Assembly: GCF_910592395.1 (NCBI RefSeq)
Contig: NC_088324.1
Coordinates: forward strand, 6,970,953 to 7,034,952
DNA from: Lineus longissimus
Taxonomy: Eukaryota; Nemertea; Pilidiophora; Heteronemertea; Lineidae
Reading direction: 5' to 3'
Length of the DNA stretch: 64,000 bases
Position numbers and translations under genes: made by a program. Position 1 is the stretch's first letter; each line of letters opens with the position of its first letter. Below, in pieces: positions 1 to 10,077 of this stretch. The notes below the pieces were generated by a model. That model had not been told where the DNA came from. It saw only the letters and a program-made list of their open reading frames with translations, and did no database searches.

Positions 1-376
1 TGATAGCAGATAACATCACTTTGAAAGTGCCGGCATACTTACTCCCTCATGCATGCGTAAGGATCAGTAATGTTGTAGGCCCTGTTTGCAAGAGGACGTG
101 TAGATTACTTGACATTCTGCAACATGTTCCCAAAGCTATGTAGGTAAATCAGGATCATCAACAAAAACTCAACATGAAATGACTATGTAGATGATTTCTA
201 ATTGCTGAAAGAGTCTCCAGCGCGTCATGAGGGCCAGCTTGAAAATACCGACCCCATGAAATGCCTTTCGTTGGGGGCAGTAGGGCTTAAACCAGCAAAT
301 AAAGTAAACATAATGATAATGTTTCTTCATAATGTTGTGTAATTTCAAATACCTTATTCGACGCTTACATCTTCAG

Positions 377-1662
377 GTCCTATCAATAAGTTCCTGTCGT
401 GGAGATTCTGGATTCCGCTGAGTCGACTGACATACTGTGCTTATCTTGTCCACCCCATCTGGATCGCAATATATGTTCATTACCAGCGCGCGCCGACACA
501 TTATGACGACATCACCATGGTAAGACATCGAAACAAGCTCGTAACGAGCAGATCCCGTTAGGCAGTAACAAATCATCCACCCGTTTCCCATAACAAGCTA
601 GGGGCTCGACTAAAGCCTTTGAAGCAAATTGCTAATATTAACTTTACAGATTATGAGGTACCTTGAATGAATCTGTCTCAGCAGGAAGCTCACATTGGTT
701 AGGAGAGACTTTAACTAATGTTGGTCTACTCCCAGTTAGGTTAACCTAAATGTAGCCTACACTCAGGATGTATACTTTAATATAAAGGTAATAACTACAT
801 AACCAGCTGGGATACATTTTGAATAGCACTTATTCTCGGTCACATAAAATGATGGAAGAATTTAAAATACTCTCCTGGTTGTAAAAAGGCGTGTGCCAAT
901 ATATTATAAAATATTATATCACAGAATCTTATAACCACAGGGGGCTAAATGTTCTTGTTTTAAATGTTACAAGTACGGTTCGTGTTCCTGAAACAATCTT
1001 TCTAACATGGATGCACTTCATGTTCTCACATGGTTAGGCCACACCTTTTTAACAAGTTGAAACGAAACTTCAGATCCAAAACCTTTGTGGGTGGAGGAAA
1101 TTGAAAAAAAATTCTTTCCTTTCAATCTCTTCCATCAGACTCAAAATCTATGTGGGGTGGGAAAATCAAATATAAACATGCTTATTTTTTTAATCAATTT
1201 TAGTCTATGATCATACAAGGGGACCCCAAAAAATAAAAATTGGTTGAAATTGGTCGTCGGAATTTTCTTCATTTCTCTCTATTTTATGATCGGGGAGAAA
1301 AAAAGTGTGTCAAAATGGTCCTCGGGACTTTCATTTTTTTCTACTTTCCGGAAATTAATCCCGGGCGGATTCGTAATCCGACCATTAAAAAAATGTGGCC
1401 TTAAGTTGTTAACATTTTTGCCATCTTGCCTACCCTTTGCTGCCAATTTGGTTTAACCTGGCATAACCACATTTTTTTCTGAAACTCAATATTCTAAAAA
1501 TTACTGACAAAGTAGAGCCTGATTTTATAATTTTTTCCTTCTTATTTCCAGGTTTACTTGTATGTCGGGAATTTATTCTTCTCATATGTGATAGCTTTCG
1601 GCACGTCGTTGCTGATTGAAGCTCCAATGATTGGCATTGAGAAAGTCATCTTCAAACGATGA
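377..1662 (+). CDS. nrf-6-like membrane acyltransferase (Acyltransferase_3), last two exons only
   Basis: Two exons join in frame: 377-519 (acceptor CTTCAG, donor ATG/GTAAGA) and 1552-1662 (acceptor TTTCCAG, stop TGA at 1660-1662). The first encodes 'PLSRLTYCAYLVHPIW', the second 'FFSYVIAFGTSLLIEAPM' and a short basic end. Both match what I know of the C-terminal part of the nose-resistant-to-fluoxetine (nrf-6) family, multipass membrane proteins of the Acyltransferase_3 superfamily: the S-R-L-T-Y-x-A-Y-L-x-H-P motif lies in a transmembrane helix, and the last helix ends in E-x-P-x-x-x-x-E-K. An AATAAA follows 168 bp after the stop. The 5' exons lie left of the window; I saw no exon in 1-376. 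The 1032-bp intron (520-1551) shows nothing but AT-rich sequence. The family assignment is from motif recognition and the substrate is unknown. Confidence 0.82.
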
Positions 1663-1829
1663 AATATGCCTTAGAGGCCTACGCCGTTCGTTAAAGATTT
1701 TGAATATGTAATTGAATTTAAAAATGTCCAATTGCGAAAATACATACTAAATATAAATTTCAACATTGCCGTTGTGTAGACTGATATACAAATACTATGA
1801 ATACCAATTTTAAGCAAATTTTTATTCAC

Positions 1830-1835
1830 AATAAA
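1830..1835 (+). terminator. polyadenylation signal AATAAA of the nrf-6-like gene
   Basis: AATAAA lies 168 bp downstream of the TGA stop of the acyltransferase, in an AT-rich 3' region with no other gene on this strand before 3.3 kb. That is the expected spacing for a 3'UTR end. A diverged echo of the stop-proximal UTR ('GCCTACG.CATTC' words near 1680 and 2268) lies further downstream. Nothing else recognisable is seen between 1836 and 2562. Confidence 0.5.
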
Positions 1836-2562
1836 TGCACCACGGCATTGTGTATTAGTGGATGTCTATTTAACTGCACCACAAGTAATTACGAACAGCG
1901 TACCCCTTTAAACTTTAAAGGAACATCTTAGGCGTGAGGTTTACCTGACCAGGAGGATAGTACCCCTGCTTGACACCATGCACCGTCATATGCTGACCGC
2001 TAATACTGATTTTCGCTAGTGTTACACGGCAATTTTGGACATGGCTTGTTAAGGCAGGCCTATGGTTACGTTAATTTTTTATTGCAGTTCGACGATTTTT
2101 CAATGATACTCTATGGTGATTTTGCGGTCGTGCTGGAAGCCATGTTTGTATGAAAAACCAACATATCTCATGCCCAAGTTGTCACTTTAACAACTCTGTA
2201 GTCCCATAATAAGAACGTTGATGACCTAGACACTTAATACAGTGTGTTTGATAACGAGACTTGAAACGCCTACGTCATTCATTGAAAGATTTAAATCTGA
2301 TTGTGTGAATATGTCCCAAACATACAGAGTAGCTCAATAAAAAAGTTACACTTACAAAATGATTGATATCTTTTGTTATTTAGCATTTACCCTCAAACAT
2401 ACATACATATGTGCAATGTACTTGAAGAGCAGCTCTCTCGATTTGATATTTCGGAGTCAGATTCAAAATTCTTCCATGGTTGACTGCACAGGACAGATTT
2501 TATTGACTCATGTGAAATCTCACTTGCGCCAACTTTTCAGTGGTTAAACAGGACGCGACGAA

Positions 2563-2700
2563 GGACAAAGAGGAAGCATTCCCAATATTTAATTTTGTTC
2601 AAAGCTTAAAACAAATAGGAAAATTACAAAATTAATTTGTTAAATGTCAATCTTCAACTGAATAAAATTTAAAATGTTAAATATTGCTTCCTCTTTGTCC
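2563..2700. mobile_element. 138-bp MITE-like foldback element
   Basis: The ends are perfect inverted repeats: GGACAAAGAGGAAGCA at 2563-2578 and its reverse complement finishing at 2700, extended imperfectly by AT-rich sequence. The interior is AT-rich and non-coding. No clear target-site duplication is seen, so the superfamily is not assigned. Confidence 0.55.
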
Positions 2701-2709
2701 GGCCGATCA

Positions 2710-2772
2710 ATGGGAGTTATCGGCGGTGAAGGATGGATATACGCACAACGACGGTAGATCGGCATGCCATCC
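2710..2772 (+). repeat. dispersed repeat, further copies near 22300 and 56060
   Basis: The words GATGGATATACGCACAACG and GATCGGCATG here recur in the same order at 22307-22342 and, in the duplicated copy, at 56065-56100. A GTTATCGGCGGTGAA word here is the reverse complement of one near 21953. The element's limits and type cannot be fixed. The flanking 2773-3290 stretch holds no gene I can support. Confidence 0.5.
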
Positions 2773-3289
2773 GTGTGTCGCCTCGAGAACTGTTTTTTTA
2801 ATTATAAACCATTCATTTTCCGCTACGCTCCCAGTGCAAAATGAGACGCCGATTAGTCGCAACCGGACACTTTTACTTTGCCTCCCGCAATGTTATGAGC
2901 GTCACCCATTACGTGTTTTCATTTACCCACTAGGCCATATCCTTGACGTATTGGTCATTATATTCTCTTTGATGAGCAATTAGTGGAAATGTGGGCTGCT
3001 GCTGTGGATGCAAAAGGATGACCGGTCAACGTGGTAGGTAGACTATAGACAAGGGCAAGGACGCAAGGTTAGGCTACACTAGGTCTCCGACAGAGGTCTC
3101 TCTTATATCCTATGCACGTAACACGCAACACCTCTAACTAACGTCTGTCTCGAGGAGTCGGCATCCTACAAGAACCATTTTTCCAAAGAAACATTTTGTA
3201 CAGATTTCCGAAAATGAATTCGAAGGAAATGTCTCCTATCCCACCGTATACGCTCCATTTCATATCCGAGGAAATATTTCGTTGTAGTG

Positions 3290-4000
3290 TTATATTTATT
3301 GGCAAGTTCGACAAATGGACGTCGTTAACGTCTAGCCTCGGACGGCAACTGGTCTAGGAGAAGGAAAACTCCGATATAACACCAAAATTGCTGAAGACGG
3401 AAATGCTGGGCCATGGACACATGGTGCTCAACCACGGCATTCCGCACCTCAACACTTCCCTGAGAAAAAAACCACCCAGCGAGTAATATTACAGTGGATA
3501 CCAGCACACTGCAGTATCCCAGTAAATGAAAAGGCTGACAAACTGGCAAAGGAAGGAGGTAAAATGGAACAAAACAGTATTACCCTATCCTATGAGTAGG
3601 CCAAATTTAACATCAAAGCTGCATAAGAAGGCATGGAAGCAGAACCAACCGGACCATGAACGACAGAAGAGCTGTCATCGGCTAACAAAAGCAGAACAAG
3701 TTGCCATCTTCAGACTTAGAAGCGGGCATACAGGATGCGGTACCACCTATTCCACAAGTACAAAATAGGAGACACCGACCACCGACCAGTGCTCTTGCGA
3801 TACGGGATCGATGGCAACCACCCAGGCGCTATAGGACTGCCCTCTGCACAAAGCTCGGTCGACAAGAAATCTGGCCAAATTGTGCCAACATACAGGATCA
3901 ACTGTATGGAGACCGGTTGGAATTGCAGAGGACGACCGAGTAAATCCGACGAACATGTAAGACTGAATGAGGTGAACGCCAGAAGAAGAAGAAAAGAATA
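3290..4000 (+). pseudogene. decayed non-LTR retrotransposon 3' end (RNase H and C-terminal Cys motif)
   Basis: Around 3481-3562 one frame reads 'RVILQWIPAHCSIPVNEKAD' followed by KLAKEGG. This is the end of an RNase H domain of I/Jockey-type non-LTR elements, with the W-I-P-x-H-C and N-E-x-A-D signatures. Downstream, 'LRSGHTG' and a C-S-C...T...L..CPLH pattern (about 3715-3850) match the post-RNase H tail of such ORF2 proteins, but in different frames separated by stops. The copy is thus broken by several frameshifts. The sequence ends at a short GAAGAAGAAGAAA run (3980-3996), a plausible retrotransposon tail. There is no intact protein. Confidence 0.72.
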
Positions 4001-4294
4001 CTACCCGGTGTTCGCATTTACCCTGATTTGATCAGCCCTTTTTGGAGTGACGCAACACCACCGACTAATTAAATCTTTCGACTGCTGCGGCGGATCCAAA
4101 AAGATGATCAGTTATCTAAAGCAATACTACCGGTTAATTTGAGAATATGATATGTCATCTACTCCCTGCTAATCAACATGATTGAAATACATAATATCAA
4201 TCTCGACCAGAAAGGTCCGAATAAGAGCACGAGGTTTCTCATATGGGAGGAGGCAATCTTGGAACTCGGCTGCAGAAAAATTGCCCGTCCAAAA

Positions 4295-6523
4295 ATGTCA
4301 AAATTCACTCTCATCTGCTGCTTCTTCGTTTTCCTTTACCTAAATGACACGCTTACATCTTCTGTGGGAGCAGCCAGGAAAATGACTGTTGAGGATACGG
4401 TCACATCTGCTGAGAGAATGACCAGTGTACTGAATGTTGAGGCTACGGTCAACACTGTTGTGGCGCGTGTAACTGTAATGGCAGCTGAGGATGCGGTCAC
4501 ATCTGTTGAGGGAGTGACAAATGTAATGGCTGTTGAGGGTACGGTCACATCTGCGGAGGGGGCAGCCCGTGTAATAATAATTGGGGACCGAGTTACATCT
4601 GCCGAGGGAGTGACCAGTGAAGTGACAGTTAAGGATAAAGTTACACCTGTCGAGGGAGAGGCCAGTGTAGTGACAGTAGATGATAGAGTTACATCTGCCA
4701 AGGGAGTGGCCAGTGTATTGACAAATGAGGATAGAGTTACATCTGCCGAGGAAGTGGCCAGTGTAGTGACAGTAGAGGATAGAGTTACATCTACCGAGGG
4801 AGTGACCAGTGTATTGACAGATGAGGATAGAGTTACATCTGCCGAGGCAGTGGCCAGTGTAGTGACAGTAGAGGATAGAGTTACATCTGCCGAGGGAATG
4901 ACCAGTGTATTGACAGATGAGGATAGAGTTACATCTGCCGAGGAAGTGGCGAGTGTAATGACAGTTGAGGATAGAGTTACATCTGTTGAGGGAGTGACCA
5001 GTGTAATGACTGTTGCAGATAGAGTTACATCTGCTGAGGGAGTGGCCAGTGTAATGACAGTTGAGGACGAAGTTACATCTACCGTGGGAGCGACCGGTGT
5101 AATGACAGTTGATGATACAATTACACCTACCGAGGGAGCCGCTAGTGTGGTGACAGTAGAGGATAGAGTTACATCTGCCGAGGGAGTGGCCAGTGTAATG
5201 ACAGTTGAGGATAGAGTTACATCTGCCGTGGGAGTGGCCATAGTAATGACAGATGAGGATAGAGTTACATCTACCGAGGGAGTGGCCAGTGTAATGACAG
5301 TTGAGGATAGAGTTACATCTGCCGTGGGAGTGGCCATCGTAATGACAGATGAGGATAGAGTTACATCTACCGAGGGAGCGACCAGTGTAATGACAGTTGC
5401 GGATACAATTACACCTACCGAGAGAGCTGCTAGTGTGGTGACAGTTGGCGAAACAGAAAGCAGTTCATACTTTCCTGAAGATTCTCGCAGTTATGGTTCA
5501 TTGCGGTTGAATTCCAATCGAGACCACGGGGAACCGGGTAACCTAAGCGAGACCGATCGTTCATACATTTGGCATATTCGGAAAGTAGAGCAAGTTTTCA
5601 AGCTCTCACTCCCACTACTCAACACATGTGTTGGTGGTTTTGGTAATATTCTGAGCTTGATCATCATGACAAAGAAGCACAATCGGGTACATAGCACATG
5701 TTTCCTCATGGGCGCTCTTGCCGTTCCTGATCTTATCATGTGCATCTTTGTTACTCCCGTGTTTTTCATCGGGTGGAATTTCCACCCAGAAATATTTCGA
5801 TTAAGATACTTCTGCCCCAGTTTTTATTACATTATAAATGTGTGCCTGTTTGCAAGTGGATGGGTATTGGCGTTTATGACGTCACAGAGATTGGTGGTTA
5901 CTTACCGCCCCCTACAGGCAAAAGCTATCATGAGTAACATCAAACTGATGCGGCATGTTCTGGTGGTCATGGGTTTGGTAGCCATCTTGATAAGCACACC
6001 AATTCTCTTTACCGTTGAACCTGGTGTTGCGGGCGAGGGCAATTTGAGCGAGGTCTGCAAACTATTTCCCTCCAACACTTGGTATGTAAGGGGATACATG
6101 CACATCAACATGGTTTTGAGAACCTACATCGTGTGCATTATCATTCTGGGTTCAAATATTCTTTTAGTCTGGAAGCTAAAGCTTGTTGGAAAGCAGAGGG
6201 CACAAATGTTGGACACAACAAGATCAGGTTACAGAAGACAGAAAACAGTCACGAAGATGTTGTTAGGGACGTCAGCGGCTTTCATCGTCCTCAGTCTCCC
6301 AGTTCTCGTGTACAATATAATCCGCGTTCAGTACCTGGAAATGTGTGGACCAGTTGAAAGAGCTGCAATGGCAGCCGCCTACCCACTTTTGTACATGATA
6401 TGTATTTCGAACCATGCATTAAATGTCTACTTATATTGCGTTTTTGGTGGGGAACGATTTCGTGTTGAGTTTCGTAAAGTGATGAAGTGTTCGTCAAGCA
6501 GCAAGGTCGTACCATTACACTAA
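4295..6523 (+). CDS. intronless class A GPCR with tandem-repeat, Thr/Ser-rich extracellular stalk
   Basis: A single open frame codes for 742 residues from the Met at 4295; an upstream in-frame ATG at 4178 would give 781. I prefer 4295 because it starts a signal peptide ('SKFTLICCFFVFLYLNDTLT'). Next comes a stalk of about 22 repeats of 16 residues (consensus VTSAEGVASVMTVEDR), then a seven-helix domain from about 5595 to 6460. TM1 has G-N (GFGNILSL) and TM2 has A-x-x-x-x-D (ALAVPDL). The DRY box is replaced by S-Q-R (5882-5890), keeping only the Arg. TM6 has LSLP without CWxP, and TM7 ends N-V-Y-L-Y in place of NPxxY. This is rhodopsin-like, closest by eye to peptide or orphan receptors that expand in invertebrates; the ligand is unknown. 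An AATAAA lies at 6800. The many Thr/Ser positions suggest a mucin-like O-glycosylated stalk (inference). Confidence 0.86.
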   Translation: MSKFTLICCFFVFLYLNDTLTSSVGAARKMTVEDTVTSAERMTSVLNVEATVNTVVARVTVMAAEDAVTSVEGVTNVMAVEGTVTSAEGAARVIIIGDRVTSAEGVTSEVTVKDKVTPVEGEASVVTVDDRVTSAKGVASVLTNEDRVTSAEEVASVVTVEDRVTSTEGVTSVLTDEDRVTSAEAVASVVTVEDRVTSAEGMTSVLTDEDRVTSAEEVASVMTVEDRVTSVEGVTSVMTVADRVTSAEGVASVMTVEDEVTSTVGATGVMTVDDTITPTEGAASVVTVEDRVTSAEGVASVMTVEDRVTSAVGVAIVMTDEDRVTSTEGVASVMTVEDRVTSAVGVAIVMTDEDRVTSTEGATSVMTVADTITPTERAASVVTVGETESSSYFPEDSRSYGSLRLNSNRDHGEPGNLSETDRSYIWHIRKVEQVFKLSLPLLNTCVGGFGNILSLIIMTKKHNRVHSTCFLMGALAVPDLIMCIFVTPVFFIGWNFHPEIFRLRYFCPSFYYIINVCLFASGWVLAFMTSQRLVVTYRPLQAKAIMSNIKLMRHVLVVMGLVAILISTPILFTVEPGVAGEGNLSEVCKLFPSNTWYVRGYMHINMVLRTYIVCIIILGSNILLVWKLKLVGKQRAQMLDTTRSGYRRQKTVTKMLLGTSAAFIVLSLPVLVYNIIRVQYLEMCGPVERAAMAAAYPLLYMICISNHALNVYLYCVFGGERFRVEFRKVMKCSSSSKVVPLH
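4378..5450 (+). repeat. 48-bp coding tandem repeat (about 22 units) in the GPCR stalk
   Basis: The period is exactly 48 bp, or 16 codons, so copy-number change never breaks the frame. The first units (4378-4680) are diverged. From about 4690 the units are very similar, and a 96-bp dimer (an AVGVAIVMTDEDR type alternating with a TEGVASVMTVEDR type) is duplicated almost unchanged at 5170-5370. That indicates recent unequal exchange. Confidence 0.93.
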
Positions 6524-6799
6524 ATATTCTTATTTGCCAGGTTCATTCGTTGGAAAACGTCGGATAAGTTATTTATTTTTTCCATTTGGCCACTGATGCC
6601 AACTTTTGCGATTTGTAAGAGACTAAGCCAGAAACTCCTATTTTTACCCCAGGCATATCCGGTGACTGTCTGACGGCAATGTTTATTTCTGACAAACAAT
6701 CAACCTAGCTCAGTTATCATAGCAAGTATACAAGCGCTATTCTACACATGGTGCCACGAAGAAGTTCATTGTAACTCCGATCGACTTCGCTGAGACAAC

Positions 6800-6805
6800 A
6801 ATAAA
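6800..6805 (+). terminator. polyadenylation signal AATAAA of the GPCR gene
   Basis: AATAAA lies 277 bp after the GPCR stop. The stretch from here to about 8150 holds no exon I can support. A 124-codon minus-strand frame at 7615-7989 has no recognisable motif, and a perfect 11-bp-arm palindrome (CCATGGAGGTA, 7770-7801) sits inside it. Confidence 0.45.
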
Positions 6806-8151
6806 GTGGATGTTTTCCACTTGGGGCTTTCCACTTCTTTGGAAATGCGACTAAGAGCGACAGTGTACCGATAAATCGGATGAGATTATGTGTACTCCGT
6901 GTAAATCAACCGAATTATTTTACACAGCGGACAATGGTACACCATAACGTGACCGTATTTACCATAAACAATATTTCCCCGTTTATGCGGGTACGTCGAC
7001 TTTTTTTACACTTTATGGTAATTTTCTTCGTACTTCAAATTGATTGAGACAAAAGTTTAAACCTGTAAGTGGGATAATATGTCCGTGAACAGATTCGGCA
7101 CGTCTGGGGTTGGGAACACATTGCAATGATCTGATAAATAATGTGAAGCGCTTTGAGCGACTGAAACCAGTTGGATTTAGCGTTATTTATATAAGTCTCA
7201 TGATGTACTATTTCAAACATTGATAATTTGACATTTTGAAAACTCAGGCCGATTCAACGGCGAATGGTTCTGTTCTAATCTATGGCACTCGACGTGGATT
7301 TCTTGGTAGATATTTCTAGATGATAACTTCAACACACCTGTTAATAGGTTTGTATCGATGTAGCTGTCCTGAGTTTTGTAGGCCTTAGTCATGCCTTATT
7401 CAGGGTACAAATTGCGCTTATTTCTACCATATCTGCATAAGTGGTGAAGCTTATTGCATATAATGTGCTGTGTTGTGTAGCATGTACACCATAACATATG
7501 TTCCATTGACTTACTAGAAGTGTACCAGGGTTGATTGATGGAAAACCGAACCATTTGTAAGTAAAGTTGGGTCCTTGATAAGGCATACGAATATGTTAGT
7601 TGAAAATATAATCACTACTTCTCAAAACTGTCGAAAAGTAAAAGACGAAGCGTATCGCTTTTTGTATCAATGTTGTCGTTGACACTATATCTAAATAGTT
7701 TTATAGAAATCAGTGAATTTGAAGCTGGCATTTGCTGTAAAACGGATAATTTGTAATGGCTATGTTCAGCCATGGAGGTATTATTAACAGTACCTCCATG
7801 GTTCAGCTGATCGAAGAATTGTGCAAGTTCCAGTTGTGCGGAATTGGCTTGGGTCAACGCCTGACACGAGACAGCTCTGTCCCAGCGCGCGTCTTTCGGA
7901 ACGGGCGGTGGCTTTGGTGTTGAAACCATACGCTCAGACTCTGGTATTGCTAAAGTCATGTTAAGTATATTGCATCTTAAGATAAACAAGATCCCAATGT
8001 ACCGGTATTATAAATTTCTTGATTTAATATTAGGCTTTGTTTCTCATGCTTTATCAAGTAAGGCCCATTTTCGTAAAAGTCTCCCCTGCTTGGTACATGG
8101 AGTGGGCGAACCTAGATGCACTTATGTGTGACGTGCAAAGGGTCCAAGGAG

Positions 8152-8360
8152 AGGAGCTAATTAGTATTCACTCTTAGGGTCGCTCTACTGGGTGTTTGCA
8201 CCACACCTCATTAACCCCATTCAACTGAGGGCTTTGATCTTTAATATCCTATTTTGGGAAGCCCTAGTATTTTTCGCCGGTTTTCGAGAAATCCGACCTA
8301 TCAGTGAAAAGTGGGACAAATGTCAGACTTTTGTCGGATACATCAGGAAAGGTTTTCTAG
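8152..8360 (+). repeat. dispersed repeat, uninterrupted copy (family also at 11.1 and 12.1 kb)
   Basis: This copy reads GGTCGCTCT...TGTTTG..CC.CACCTCATTAACCCCATTCAAC...GGGAAGCCCTAGTATTTTTC and then a CCGACCT/GTCGGA-rich tail. The same order of words occurs inverted at 11131-11310 and direct, but split, at 11350-11392 plus 12100-12260. It matters because it shows the pre-insertion form of the copy interrupted by the retrotransposon at 11393-12093. The following 8361-9129 stretch holds nothing recognisable. Confidence 0.7.
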
Positions 8361-9129
8361 TTGTCCAATAGCAGTGCTGCCATCTTCTGATATGAAGCTA
8401 GTAAACCAACCGACTTTATGATAGATCCACATGAAACATGGATCGATGATCCTATTGTGTGCACATTCCACATATCGATGACCTCGATCTATCTATAGTG
8501 TATCAAGACTGTGCATGTTTAGCTCTCGACATAGATAAAAATGATATAAAATGCCTAGCCCACCGAACTGTGACTACCATTTCAATGCCATGCATGACGC
8601 TATCAAAATGTGAACCATATCTACATGGAGTCATTGTATGTGGGCACTGGAAGATATTGTGATGATATTCCGTGCTGAATGTCTGTGCATAATGCGAATA
8701 CTCGTCTCTTCTCGGGACGATCCGAAACGGGCCTAAACAAGGACTTTAACTTAAGGCACAGTTGCGTTACGACAGTTTTCGTGTGATGTCTTGATTTTGA
8801 TGTCGAGTTGGACGAGTCAAGGTAAGGAAATAACCCGGTCCCTTTTTCTCCCAGTCTTCTGCCAATCGCCCGGGTTACGTGTTCATTGTATATTTGCGTC
8901 CTTATCTCGACGAGCTGAACGGGTAGTTCTAACGCTGAGAGAACACGGCGTGAACAACCTCACAATATTGCGATGTATGCTGCGAGTGTTGGTGGTACAG
9001 GTAGATATTGGCCTTCACGCCCATTGGTCATTTTACCGCTACTTGGTTTGTCATGTCAATGAACTATCGAAAGAATTTTGATAAGGTTCTTATAAGATTC
9101 ACAGTCGAGATCTCATTTAGTTTCTTGTA

Positions 9130-9427
9130 TTGATAAAAGTTTTTTATCACAAGCAGAAGTATTCAGTAAATATTTCGTCCTTACACTAAGAATTTCTTCA
9201 GTACACTGACTGACAGAGGTCGCTCTGCTGACGTCAGTTGACCTCCAGGGTTGTCGGATTTGAGGATCTGAGCGTATGTGTGGGACTGTTGGATCCGAGA
9301 ACCCTGGAGGTCAGCTGCCGTCAGCAGAGCTACCTCTGTTAGTCAATGTACTGAAGAAGTCCTTATTGTAAGGACGAAATATTTACAATGTAAATATTTC
9401 TGCTTGTGATAAAAGAACTTTTATCAA
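9130..9427. mobile_element. about 298-bp near-palindromic foldback element (MITE)
   Basis: The left half (TTGATAAAAG...TATCACAAGCAGAA...) returns as its reverse complement in the right half (...TTCTGCTTGTGATAAAAG...TTATCAA). The inverted arms run almost the full length, through AAATATTTCGTCCTTA, TTCTTCAGTACA.TGACTGACAGAGGT and TGACCTCCAGGGTT, leaving a central loop of about 40-50 nt. It has no coding capacity. It lies upstream of POMT1. Confidence 0.8.
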
Positions 9428-10077
9428 TCTAAAACACCAAGCCGGTGAATCTTTTTGGATCCAGTTCTTGTACTTTTACATGTACAATGTTTATAATATC
9501 TTTGTCATGTTTTAGATCTTTAACTAAGAACCTTAAACAGTGATCTTGCAAAGACTTCACATGTTAACCAAATCAGAAACGAAATTCTATGAGGAATGGT
9601 GTTATTTTATACTTTCTGTCTGATATTGTTCATCTTGATCGACACGGCATCTTCCTATTCTCATGTAAAAGAACCTGAACGCGAAAATCTTATAGAGGTC
9701 TAATCTGGATACACGACCGAGGCAGAGCAAGGCCTATATCGACCGAATGCGGTTGACAAAGCTATGATCAAAATCACAAGCGGTGAAATCACGGCACGTT
9801 TGTCGAGAGTGAAAAGTAAACTGTATAAACAAATCGTAACGATTACACTGCTAACGCTAGCAAGAATGTAATGGTTAGGGATGAATCAACGTTATCAGAT
9901 AAGTTAGCATGATTGGTGGGGTGAGGTATATTATCGTAGAAATGTAGTACTGCCGTGATGATAGGCCTACGTACATGAATGAGGTTTACAACCAATGACA
10001 AACCGAAAGCACGTATCACTTGCCTGTTCTTACAATTATTCATTTGATCTTAGCAGAAGTAAGGCTAGATCTATAAG

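Noticed and set aside
4336-5337. 333-codon minus-strand frame opposite the GPCR stalk
   Set aside because: It is an antisense artefact of the 48-bp repeat: a repeat unit free of stops on the reverse strand stays open through all copies. Composition mirrors the sense repeat and no start context or motif is present.
4690-5450. Regular 48-bp repeats as a CRISPR array
   Set aside because: Units are contiguous with no unique spacers, are in frame inside a GPCR gene, and the DNA is eukaryotic.
7615-7989. 124-codon minus-strand frame
   Set aside because: No recognisable domain, no splice or promoter support, and an internal perfect palindrome; left unannotated.
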